From contig NZ_LYPL01000007.1 in the NCBI RefSeq assembly GCF_001662075.1, positions 1 through 64,000 of the forward strand: 64,000 bases of DNA. Reading direction: 5' to 3'. The position numbers and the translations under genes were made by a program. How positions within the stretch are numbered: position 1 is the stretch's first letter; each line of letters begins with the position of its first letter. A model generated the notes under the pieces. It was not told where the DNA came from. It was given only the letters and a program-made list of their open reading frames with translations, and did not search any database. Positions 19,009-26,294 of this stretch are shown in pieces. The DNA is from Rhizobium bangladeshense. Lineage in GTDB: Bacteria; Pseudomonadota; Alphaproteobacteria; Rhizobiales; Rhizobiaceae.

Positions 19009-20565
19009 TCACTCAGCCGCCTCCGCGATCGGCGCCGGCGAAAAATCCTCCGGGAAATGCGTCATCGCGCTCATGACGGGATAGGGCGTGAAACCGCCGA
19101 GCGCGCAGAGCGAGCCGAGTTTCATCGTATTGCAGAGATCGGCCAGCAGAGCCCGGTTCTTCTCCGGCTCGATGCCGTGGGCGATCTTGTCGGCCGTCTC
19201 GACGCCGCGCGTCGAGCCGATGCGGCAGGGCGTGCACTTGCCGCAGCTTTCGACGGCGCAGAATTCCATGGCGAAACGCGCCTGCTTCAGCATATCGGCG
19301 GTGTCGTCGAAGACGACGATGCCGGCATGGCCGATCAGCCCGTCCCTGGCGGCGAAGGATTCGTAATCGAACGGCGTGTCGAACAGCGCCCGCGGGAAAT
19401 AAGCCCCGAGCGGCCCCCCGACCTGCACGGCCTTGACCGGCCGTCCCGTCGCCGTACCGCCGCCGATCCTGTCGACGATATCGCCGAGCGAAAGACCGAA
19501 GGCGGTTTCGTAAAGACCGCCATATCTGATATTGCCGGCGATCTGCAGCGGGATGGTGCCGCGCGAGCGGCCCATGCCGAAATCGCGATAGAAGGCGGCG
19601 CCCTTCTCCATGATCACGGGCACGGAAGCGAGGGAGATCACGTTGTTGATGACCGTCGGACAGTCGAACAGCCCCTTATGCGCCGGCAGCGGCGGCTTGG
19701 CGCGCACGACGCCGCGCTTGCCTTCGAGGCTGTTCAACAGGGCCGTCTCCTCGCCGCAGACATAGGCGCCGGCGCCGGTGCGCACCTCGATATCGAAGGC
19801 GCGGCCCGAGCCGAGAACCGACGGGCCGAGGATCCCGGCCTGCCGAGCGATGCCGACGGCCTCGCTCATCGCAGCGATCGCATGCGGATATTCCGACCGC
19901 GTGTAGACGAAGCCCTTCGTGGCGCCGGTCGCAAGTCCTGATATCGCCATGCCTTCGATCAGCACGAAAGGATCGCCCTCCATGATCATCCGGTCGGCAA
20001 AGGTGCCGCTGTCGCCCTCATCGGCATTGCAGACGATATATTTGCGGTCGCCGGCTGCATCGAGAACGGTCTTCCACTTGATGCCTGTGGGGAAACCCGC
20101 GCCGCCGCGTCCACGCAGGCCGGAATCGGTGACCTCCTTGACGATTTCGGCGGGCGCCATCGAAACGGCGCGGCGGAGGCCGGCAAGGCCGCCATGCGCC
20201 TCGTAATCCGATAGCGAGAGGGGATCGATGACGCCGCAGCGGGCGAAGGTAAGGCGGGTCTGTTGCTTCAGGAACGGGAGGTCTTCAACCTCCCCGAGGC
20301 AGAGCGGGTGATCGCCACCATTGACGATGCCGGCGTCGAAAAGACCGGACACATCCTTGGCCTTCACCGGTCCGTAGCCGATGCGCTTGCCGGCAAGGTC
20401 CACCTCGACCAGCGGCTCCAGCCAGAACATTCCGCGCGAGCCGTTGCGCACAATCTCGGCATCGAGGCCGCGGGCGACGATCTCCTGGGCAATCGCCTTT
20501 GCCACCTTTTCGGCCCCGAGCGCCAGCGCAGCGGCATCGCGCGGAACATATATCTTGACTGTCAT
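19009..20565 (-). CDS. fdsB: NAD-dependent formate dehydrogenase, beta subunit
   Basis: A 518-residue NuoF-like flavoprotein. A thioredoxin-like N-terminal domain fuses to the FMN/NADH domain (GLRGRGGAGFPTGIKW near residue 150; CNADEGDSGTFADR) and ends with a [4Fe-4S] site (SCGKCTPCR around 441-447, last cysteine near 487). It passes electrons from FdsA to NAD+. Its ATG at 20565 overlaps the fdsG stop as ATGA, so the two are translationally coupled. Confidence 0.94.
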   Translation of the reverse strand: MTVKIYVPRDAAALALGAEKVAKAIAQEIVARGLDAEIVRNGSRGMFWLEPLVEVDLAGKRIGYGPVKAKDVSGLFDAGIVNGGDHPLCLGEVEDLPFLKQQTRLTFARCGVIDPLSLSDYEAHGGLAGLRRAVSMAPAEIVKEVTDSGLRGRGGAGFPTGIKWKTVLDAAGDRKYIVCNADEGDSGTFADRMIMEGDPFVLIEGMAISGLATGATKGFVYTRSEYPHAIAAMSEAVGIARQAGILGPSVLGSGRAFDIEVRTGAGAYVCGEETALLNSLEGKRGVVRAKPPLPAHKGLFDCPTVINNVISLASVPVIMEKGAAFYRDFGMGRSRGTIPLQIAGNIRYGGLYETAFGLSLGDIVDRIGGGTATGRPVKAVQVGGPLGAYFPRALFDTPFDYESFAARDGLIGHAGIVVFDDTADMLKQARFAMEFCAVESCGKCTPCRIGSTRGVETADKIAHGIEPEKNRALLADLCNTMKLGSLCALGGFTPYPVMSAMTHFPEDFSPAPIAEAAE

Positions 20566-21041
20566 CGACGCGCCTCCGCGACGAGTTCCGTCGCCACCTG
20601 ATCGTCGACCCGGCCGTACACCTCGCCGTCGAGCATCGCCGATGGGCCGCAGGCGCAGAGCCCGAGGCAGTAGACCGCTTCCAGCGTCACGCTGCCGTCG
20701 AGCGTCGTCTGGTGAAAATCGATGCCGAGCAGCGCCTTGATGCGCTCAGCCAGCGCGTCGCCGCCCATCGACTGACAGGCCTCGGCGCGACAGAGCTTCA
20801 GCACATGCCGCCCGGCAGGGTGGTCGCGATAATCGTGATAAAAGCTCATCACGCCATGCACCTCGGCGCGCGAAAGGTTCAGTTCCTCCGCGATCACGGG
20901 CAAGGCTTGCTGCGGCACATAACCGAATTCCTGCTGAACTTGATGCAGAATGGGCAGCAGCGGCCCTTCAAGGAAGCGAAGGTCGGCGACAATGGAACGC
21001 GTGCGCGCTGCGATATCGCCTTCGGCGATATGAATGGTCAT
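20562..21041 (-). CDS. fdsG: NAD-dependent formate dehydrogenase, gamma subunit
   Basis: A 159-residue NuoE-like protein with a thioredoxin fold and one [2Fe-2S] cluster at Cys84, Cys89, Cys125 and Cys129 (CRAEAC; YCLGLC). ATG 21041 (MTIHIAEGD) is chosen because GGGAGGG lies upstream; the frame is open further but without support. It is the first gene of the fdsGBA-fdhD-fdsD operon, 132 bp after the LysR gene on the same strand. Confidence 0.92.
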   Translation of the reverse strand: MTIHIAEGDIAARTRSIVADLRFLEGPLLPILHQVQQEFGYVPQQALPVIAEELNLSRAEVHGVMSFYHDYRDHPAGRHVLKLCRAEACQSMGGDALAERIKALLGIDFHQTTLDGSVTLEAVYCLGLCACGPSAMLDGEVYGRVDDQVATELVAEARR

Positions 21042-21158
21042 AAGGCAGCCCTCCCAGCCGCTGGCTCGTTGCGGAATGGCGCCCTCCCCAGCTGAGGCCA
21101 TCCCTCACACAGCATCTCAAGGAAGCCGGCGACGATCAATAAAGCTGTCTTGTGGATT

Positions 21159-21175
21159 GATAGGTTTTTCCTATC
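21159..21175. promoter_or_regulatory. Candidate LysR operator upstream of fdsG
   Basis: GATAGGTTTTTCCTATC is a perfect inverted repeat containing T-N11-A, the LysR-family half-site pattern. It spans the stop of the LysR gene and lies about 120 bp upstream of the fdsG start. It could alternatively be a short terminator for the LysR gene. Confidence 0.5.
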
Positions 21176-22067
21176 AGAGTTCTTCATCCCGCACGAGCAC
21201 GCGCGCCTCATGCAGCAAGGCCGACACGAGCGGCGTGAAGGGCTCGCGATAGGGCGCGACCAGGCCGACCAGATGGTGGGCCTCCGGTTCAACGATCGGA
21301 ATCATTCGGATCTCTATTGGGAATCCAAATGATTTTGCGACGTTGCGCGGCATGATGCTTGCCCACCGCCCGGTTCTGACATGCGAGAACAGCACGATCA
21401 TCGAGTTGGATTCGAGGGTTGGATGCACTGTCGCGCCCGCTTCCGTCAGGTGCCGGTTGATGATGCGCCGGTTCTGCATGTCGGCAGTCAATAGGCAAAG
21501 CCGAAGATCGCCGACCTCCTTCCAGGTCACGCTGTCGCGATCAGACAGCGGGCTACCCGCAGCCGTGATCAGATGATAGCGCTCGGCATAGAGGGGAACA
21601 CTGGTGACGCGGCCGAGCGGCTCATTTTCAAGATAGGTGATACCGGCGTCGATCTCGAGATTTTCGAGCATGCTCAGCACCTGCAGCGAATTGCGCGAGA
21701 CGATCGAGAAGGTCACGCCCGGATGTCGTTCCTGAAAGGGCGTGGTGATGCGCGACAGCATGGCGAGCGCGGTCGGAATGGCGGCGAGTCGAATGTGGCC
21801 GGAAAGACCGCGCCGCGCCGCACGCATTTCCTCGCGCATGGTGCGGGCATCGCCGACGATGCGCCGCGCCCATTCGAGCACGCGCTGCCCCTCCGGCGTC
21901 AGCCCCTGAAACCGCGACCCGCGCTGCACCAGCATGACGCCGAGCTGATCCTCCAGCTGGCGGATGGCGGCCGAGAGCGTCGGCTGTGAAATCCCGCATT
22001 CCTCCGCAGCGCGGCCGAAATGCTTTTCATTGGCAAGGGCGATGAAGAATTCCAGCTTGTCGATCAT
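21174..22067 (-). CDS. LysR-family regulator of the formate dehydrogenase operon
   Basis: A 297-residue protein. The N-terminal winged helix (MIDKLEFFIALANEKHFGRA; CGISQPTLSAAIRQLEDQLG) is followed by a periplasmic-binding-like effector domain. It lies directly upstream of fdsG on the same strand. LysR genes in this position (FdsR) control fds operons in other proteobacteria in response to formate. The inverted repeat at its 3' end fits a LysR site. The regulatory link is inferred from position. Confidence 0.82.
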   Translation of the reverse strand: MIDKLEFFIALANEKHFGRAAEECGISQPTLSAAIRQLEDQLGVMLVQRGSRFQGLTPEGQRVLEWARRIVGDARTMREEMRAARRGLSGHIRLAAIPTALAMLSRITTPFQERHPGVTFSIVSRNSLQVLSMLENLEIDAGITYLENEPLGRVTSVPLYAERYHLITAAGSPLSDRDSVTWKEVGDLRLCLLTADMQNRRIINRHLTEAGATVHPTLESNSMIVLFSHVRTGRWASIMPRNVAKSFGFPIEIRMIPIVEPEAHHLVGLVAPYREPFTPLVSALLHEARVLVRDEEL

Positions 22068-22146
22068 CCGGTCTCCCGACCCGGCATGATATCATCCGGA
22101 TCCAGCCCATCTTCTGCGCGGCAGCCGCCGCGCGACCCGACATGCT

Positions 22147-22461
22147 TTAACCGCTTTCGGCAGCCGGAAAAAGATCGAACAGCGATTCGAGGAATGCAAG
22201 CACGCTGAGATTGCCGATGCTGTAATAGACCAGCCTGCCCTGACGGCGCGTATTGACCAGCCCTTCGAGCCTCAGACGCGCCAGTTGCTGCGAGACCATT
22301 GCCTGTTGTATGCCGAGAATATTCTCGATTTCACCCACCGTCCGCTCCTCATTCGCGAGGATACAGAGGATCAGAAGTCGGCTCTGATGCGCCAGCGCCT
22401 TCAGCAGATCGCTCGCTTCATGGGCTTTGGCAGCGAGTTTGTGCAATTCCTGGCCGGTCAT
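22147..22461 (-). CDS. ArsR/SmtB-family winged-helix repressor
   Basis: A protein of about 104 residues with the ArsR fold (LLKALAHQSRLLILCILANEE; VGEIENILGIQQAMVSQQL; RLEGLVNTRRQGRLVYYSI). The recognition helix region and wing resemble sulfur-sensing BigR/SqrR-like repressors, but only Cys in LILCILANEE is clear here, so a thiol switch is not supported. Start choice: ATG 22461 has GGAG six bases upstream; ATG 22488 and a TTG at 22557 are alternatives. Its target is not obvious. The SDR gene upstream is 130 bp away on the same strand. Confidence 0.75.
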   Translation of the reverse strand: MTGQELHKLAAKAHEASDLLKALAHQSRLLILCILANEERTVGEIENILGIQQAMVSQQLARLRLEGLVNTRRQGRLVYYSIGNLSVLAFLESLFDLFPAAESG

Positions 22462-22590
22462 CCCCGGCTCCGGTTTAGGCAACGGCATTCGGCATCTCGG
22501 AAGGGAAGCAAAAGGTAGATCAGCACAATAGCATATTCGCACAAGCGAATTCGTCAAATGTGATGAAATGCCAAAAAAGGTCCAAGTAAA

Positions 22591-23415
22591 TCAGCAGATA
22601 AGCTGACCACCGTTGATCTCGAGGACTTGGCCCGTAATGTATCCGGAGAGCGAAGAAGCCGCCAGGAACAGATAGGCGGGAGCGCAATCCTCGGCCGTGC
22701 CGAGTCGTTGCAGGGGAATGGATTTCCGCGTCTGCTCCAGCTTTTCGCGGGAGGAATAGCGCTCATGGAAATCCGTTTCGATCGTTCCCGGCGAGACGCA
22801 ATTGACCCGGATGCCATCCGGCGCCAGCTCACGGGCAAGCGCCTTGGAATAGGTGGAAACGAAGGCTTTCGAGGCTGAATAGACCGAAGAACCGGGACTG
22901 CCGCCGGTCAGCGCTGAAATCGAAACCGTGTTGACGATGGCGGCGCCCTCGGCTGCCTTCAACGCCGGCAACAGCGCCCGGGTCAGCGCCACCACCGACG
23001 TCTGGTTCAGCCGCACGATCGCTTCATAATCTGCGTCGGTGAGCGTCGCAGCCGGAAAACGGCCAAGCATGGTGCCGGCATTATTGACGAGCACATGCAC
23101 CTTGTCGAAGAAGGCGAGAGCGTCCTCTGCAAATTGCGCAGCGCCGCCGACGGCGGTGAAATCGGCGTTCAGCAACAGCGCCCGTCTTTCCGATGCAGCC
23201 GTCAGCAGGAAATCCGGCAGATCCCGTCCCGGTTTGCGCCCAGTATGGACGATCACCTTCGCGCCGCAGTCCAGGAACTGCCGGGCCACCTCGAGGCCGA
23301 TGCCCCGCCCGGCGCCGGTGACGACGACATTGCGATTTTCAAATAATCTCGGATGGAACACGAAGCCGTCCTCCTCGCGGACGATGCCGCCGGTTGCGTC
23401 ATTCGCCCTTAACAT
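22591..23415 (-). CDS. Short-chain dehydrogenase/reductase
   Basis: A 274-residue SDR with the cofactor motif TGAGRGIG, the NNAG motif, and the catalytic Ser and YSASK (VYSASKAFVSTYSKAL). It ends ITGQVLEINGGQL, the usual classical-SDR tail. TGRKPGRD after strand two contains Arg/Lys residues that favour NADP(H). The first 28 residues before the Rossmann fold are unusual. It lies 67 bp downstream of soxR on the same strand and could be a redox-stress reductase, but the substrate is unknown. Confidence 0.83.
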   Translation of the reverse strand: MLRANDATGGIVREEDGFVFHPRLFENRNVVVTGAGRGIGLEVARQFLDCGAKVIVHTGRKPGRDLPDFLLTAASERRALLLNADFTAVGGAAQFAEDALAFFDKVHVLVNNAGTMLGRFPAATLTDADYEAIVRLNQTSVVALTRALLPALKAAEGAAIVNTVSISALTGGSPGSSVYSASKAFVSTYSKALARELAPDGIRVNCVSPGTIETDFHERYSSREKLEQTRKSIPLQRLGTAEDCAPAYLFLAASSLSGYITGQVLEINGGQLIC

Positions 23416-23481
23416 ATGAGCCCGCCGGCCGAAAGAAAGGCACGCATCGATCTTTCCGCCGCAGGGCAGAGTTCCGGAGGC

Positions 23482-23952
23482 TCAGCTTTCGTTCCCGCTC
23501 TCCAGAAGCCGCGCACCCGGTCCTTCCTCGCCAAGCCGATCGCAGGGATTGCGCAAGGGACAGCTTTCGATCGACAGACAGCCGCAGCCGATGCAGCCGG
23601 TCAGACGGTCTCGCAGCAGGCTGAGCCGTCTGATTCGCTCGTCGAGTTCATTCTTCCAGCGCGCTGACAGCGTCTGCCAGTCGGCGACCGTCGGCGTGCG
23701 CCCCTGCGGCAGGGAGACAAACGCCGTCTGGATTTCCGAGAGCGGAATGCCGACACGTTGGGCCACCTTGATGATGCCGAGCCGGCGAAGCACGTCACGT
23801 CCGTAGCGCCGCTGATTGCCGCGCGTGCGGATGCTGGAGATCAGCCCCTTGGCCTCATAGAAATGCAACGCCGAGACGGCAAGACCGCTGCGTTCCGCCA
23901 CTTCGCCGACCGTCAAAAGCCTGCCGAGCGGCGTAACGGTGATCGTATCCAT
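23482..23952 (-). CDS. soxR: Redox-sensing MerR-family activator SoxR
   Basis: A 156-residue protein. The MerR winged helix ([44 protein letters not shown]) is followed by a dimerisation helix and the [2Fe-2S] signature C-X2-C-X-C-X5-C (Cys120, 123, 125, 131). SoxR turns on target promoters when its cluster is oxidised by redox-cycling compounds. The operator at 23963-23980 lies ten bases upstream of its start codon, and the 19-bp-spaced promoter there points away from soxR. No soxS is present, as expected outside the enterics. Confidence 0.93.
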   Translation of the reverse strand: MDTITVTPLGRLLTVGEVAERSGLAVSALHFYEAKGLISSIRTRGNQRRYGRDVLRRLGIIKVAQRVGIPLSEIQTAFVSLPQGRTPTVADWQTLSARWKNELDERIRRLSLLRDRLTGCIGCGCLSIESCPLRNPCDRLGEEGPGARLLESGNES

Positions 23953-23958
23953 CGCCTC

Positions 23959-23989
23959 TTGACCTCAATATTGGTTGAGGTTTTATAAC
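23959..23989 (+). promoter_or_regulatory. SoxR-type promoter with SoxR box, directed rightwards
   Basis: CCTCAATATTGGTTGAGG (23963-23980) is a SoxR box with perfect CCTCAA/TTGAGG arms. It sits between TTGACC (23959-23964) and TATAAC (23984-23989). The spacer is 19 bp, the over-long spacing that MerR-family activators correct by twisting DNA. The promoter reads in the plus direction, away from soxR. Confidence 0.85.
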
Positions 23990-23995
23990 GCCTGC

Positions 23996-24202
23996 TCCCC
24001 CGGGCGTAAAGGCCAGGCGCAGGAAGGAGCGACAGTGAGATCACCCCGGTCGATAACAGACTGAAATCATGGCGCCGGCATTTGCCACCTTCGCCACGAC
24101 CGCGTCCTGCCGGATAGCCGCCTGAGACGAGCTCGGGTTCCGTTCCCGGCAGGTACGGAACCTCGGAAAACACCCGGGCAGAACTCCGCCCGGGTGTTTT
24201 TC
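23996..24202 (+). ncRNA. Predicted short SoxR-controlled transcript, possible sRNA or microprotein mRNA
   Basis: Between the SoxR-type promoter and a strong terminator there is room for a transcript of roughly 205 bases and no ordinary gene. Its 3' half can fold into GGTTCCGT / ACGGAACC (24136-24161) followed by the terminator stem. Two tiny frames exist: GTG at 24035 after AAGGAG (nine codons) and ATG 24069-24125 (18 codons, MAPAFATFATTASCRIAA). Whether the product is RNA or peptide cannot be told. I recognise no family. Confidence 0.45.
24169..24201 (+). terminator. Strong intrinsic terminator downstream of the SoxR promoter
   Basis: AACACCCGGGC - AGAACTCC - GCCCGGGTGTT is a perfect 11-bp stem followed by five T residues. 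The reverse strand has a weaker T run. Confidence 0.9.
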
Positions 24203-24297
24203 ACGTCTGTGGTTCCGTTCCGACCGGACGGACGGGCGTGTGATTTTGCGGTTGCGGGAAGAAGACCCCGATGATAGTTTTCGCTGGAATAACAGGG

Positions 24298-24380
24298 GAG
24301 CTCCGTATCGCCGGGGCTGAGATGAGAAGCGCAAGCCTCCGGACCCTTCAAAGCTGATCTGGGTAATGCCAGCGGAGCGA
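24298..24380 (+). promoter_or_regulatory. TPP riboswitch (THI element)
   Basis: P1 forms from GCTCCG (24300-24305) and CGGAGC (24373-24378). The pyrimidine-sensing arm has GGGGCTGAGATGA, and the pyrophosphate arm has CTGATCTGGGTAATGCCAGC, both hallmark blocks, with ACCC (24343-24346) between. The thiamine-precursor transporter genes follow on the same strand, so binding of thiamine pyrophosphate should lower their expression. Confidence 0.95.
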
Positions 24381-24477
24381 GGTTCAGATGTTTTCCGGCG
24401 CACAAGTGTCCCCCCTTCCGATATCCGGCAGCCTCGCCGGCACCATTCCCGATGTCTTCGACAGGTTTGCGCATCTG

Positions 24478-24580
24478 TGGCGCCGCGTGACTTTTCAAGC
24501 GCGCAAAGGGCGCCACGGCACTTTGATTTGCTGCGCGATTTTATCCGCGGATCGATTCCGACCTGAAGAAGCATGCAGGC
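24478..24580. repeat. Dispersed repeat copy in the riboswitch leader
   Basis: TGGCGCC (24478-24484) pairs with GGCGCCA (24509-24515). Then GCGCAAAGG, CACTTTGATTT and GGATCGATT follow in the same order as in the copy at 14750-14820. It runs up to, and perhaps over, the permease start codon. Confidence 0.6.
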
Positions 24581-25412
24581 GGACGAAAGCCTGAAATCAA
24601 CGCTGATGACATCGCCACAACCATCGGATTCGCGTCTTGCCGCGCTCGGTGCCGCCTTCTACCGGGCGATCCCCGCCCTGCTCGCCGGTTTTGCCTTTCT
24701 GGCCGCATGGGAACTTTATGTCGATCTCTCCGGCATCAAACCGTCCATCCTGCCGGCGCCTTCGCGCATCTTGACCCAGGGCTGGCTGAACCGCGAAGCG
24801 TTGATATCAAACACTTGGCCGACGCTCGGCGCCACACTCGGCGGCTTCGCCCTGTCGCTCGCCTTTGCTTTCGTCTCGTCGATCCTAATGGATTTCATGC
24901 CCTCCATGCGCCGGGCATTGCTACCGATCTTCATTGGCAGCCAGACCCTGCCGTTGGTGGCGATCGCACCGCTCGTCGTTCTCTGGTTCGGATTCGGCCT
25001 GTTGCCGAAGATATTGCTGGTAGCGCTCGTCACCTTCTTCCCGTTGCTCGTCGCCCTGCTGCAGGGTTATGAGGCGACCGACCGCGACATCGCTGAACTC
25101 CTGAACTCGATGAAGGCAAGCCGCTGGCGCATTTTCCGCCTGGCCCGGCTTCCCTCCTCGCTGCCCTATTTTTTCGCCGGCCTCAGGATCTCGATCACCT
25201 ATGCCGTCGTCGGCGCGATCTTTGCCGAATATGCGGGAGCCGCGCGCGGCCTCGGCATCTATATCCTCAACGCCAAGAACAATTTCCGGCCGGATCTCGT
25301 CCTCGCCGCCGTCGTCGTCAGCGCCGTGCTGACACTCTGCCTTTTCGCAGTGACGCTGATGATCGAGCGTCTCGTCATGCCCTGGCAGCCGTCCGGGGAG
25401 CGCCGCCGATGA
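24573..25412 (+). CDS. thiX: Thiamine-precursor (pyrimidine) ABC transporter permease
   Basis: A 279-residue inner-membrane permease of the NitT/TauT/ThiX class with about six membrane spans and the EAA loop (NSMKASRWRIFRLARLPSSLPYFFAGLRIS). With the ATPase and the NMT1-like binding protein it forms a ThiXYZ system, thought to import formylaminopyrimidine or hydroxymethylpyrimidine for thiamine salvage. The upstream TPP riboswitch supports this over nitrate or taurine uptake. ATG 24573 lies at the edge of a dispersed repeat; ATG 24606 is an alternative start. Its end overlaps the ATPase start by four bases. Confidence 0.85.
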   Translation: MQADESLKSTLMTSPQPSDSRLAALGAAFYRAIPALLAGFAFLAAWELYVDLSGIKPSILPAPSRILTQGWLNREALISNTWPTLGATLGGFALSLAFAFVSSILMDFMPSMRRALLPIFIGSQTLPLVAIAPLVVLWFGFGLLPKILLVALVTFFPLLVALLQGYEATDRDIAELLNSMKASRWRIFRLARLPSSLPYFFAGLRISITYAVVGAIFAEYAGAARGLGIYILNAKNNFRPDLVLAAVVVSAVLTLCLFAVTLMIERLVMPWQPSGERRR

Positions 25413-26203
25413 CCGATGAACTGGTCGAACTGCGTAAGATATCGAAATCCTTCGACGGCATGCAGGTGCTCGGCGATATTTCGCTCACTGTCGCAAACGG
25501 CGAGTTCGTCTCGATCGTCGGCCCCTCCGGCTCCGGAAAATCGACGGTGCTTCGATTGCTGACCCAGGCGCTGCGACCCGATTCCGGCGCCTTGCTGTTC
25601 AAGGGCGCCCCGCTGGAACAGGCGCCGCATTCCTTCGCCTTCATGCCGCAACGCGATGCGCTGATGCCCTGGCGCCGGATCATCGACAATGCCGCACTCG
25701 GCCTAGAGGTGGGCGGCATGAGCCGTCGCGCCGCCCGCGCCACCGTGGGGCCGCTGTTCGAGCATTTCGGCCTTGCCGGCTTCGAACACCATTATCCCGC
25801 CGAACTTTCCGGTGGCATGCGCCAGCGCGCCGCGCTGTTGCGCACCGTCGTCCAGAGCCAGGACATGCTGCTGCTCGACGAGCCTTTCGGCGCGCTGGAC
25901 GCGCTGACACGCACGCAAATACAGGAATGGCTGCAGGGCATGTGGACGCAACATCGCTGGACGGCTTTGTTGATCACCCACGATGTTCGCGAGGCGGTGT
26001 TCCTCTCCGACCGGATCTACGTGCTATCAGCCCGCCCGGCGCGTATCATCCGCCAATTCCGCGTTCCCCTGCCCCGCCCGAGAAGCATCGCCGATCTCGG
26101 CTCGCCGGCGGCCCAGGCGATCGAGACCGAAATCCTGCAAACCCTGCTTCATCCGCTGGAACAGGATGATTTTAGGTCGGTCGGCCTAAAATCTGAATCC
26201 TGA
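25409..26203 (+). CDS. thiZ: Thiamine-precursor ABC transporter ATPase
   Basis: A 264-residue ABC ATPase with Walker A GPSGSGKS, Q-loop FMPQRDALMPW, signature LSGGMRQR, Walker B MLLLDEPFGALD and switch His in LLITHDVREA. It energises the ThiX permease. ATGA overlap with the permease gene shows coupling. Its last dozen codons fall inside an inverted repeat (26168-26193) that looks like the beginning of a dispersed intergenic element, so the C-terminus may have been supplied by repeat insertion. Confidence 0.87.
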   Translation: MTDELVELRKISKSFDGMQVLGDISLTVANGEFVSIVGPSGSGKSTVLRLLTQALRPDSGALLFKGAPLEQAPHSFAFMPQRDALMPWRRIIDNAALGLEVGGMSRRAARATVGPLFEHFGLAGFEHHYPAELSGGMRQRAALLRTVVQSQDMLLLDEPFGALDALTRTQIQEWLQGMWTQHRWTALLITHDVREAVFLSDRIYVLSARPARIIRQFRVPLPRPRSIADLGSPAAQAIETEILQTLLHPLEQDDFRSVGLKSES

Positions 26204-26275
26204 TCTGATTTAAAGAGTTAGAGCATGACGTCTTCCGAAAAACCACTCACACTTTTCGGCATGCATCATGCTCTA
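26168..26275. repeat. Composite palindromic repeat at the 3' end of thiZ
   Basis: The first palindrome, GATTTTAGG - TCGGTCGG - CCTAAAATC (26168-26193), lies inside the coding region. The second, AGAGCATGA ... TCATGCTCT (26220-26274), encloses CCGAAAA / TTTTCGG. The inner core resembles the element at 9317-9360. From memory this order of blocks recurs widely in Rhizobium genomes. Confidence 0.65.
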
Positions 26276-26294
26276 GAGACCTGAGGAGGTCACC

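Noticed and set aside
24366..24594. Small plus-strand frames inside the TPP riboswitch leader
   Set aside because: They overlap the aptamer and the dispersed repeat, and the products look random.
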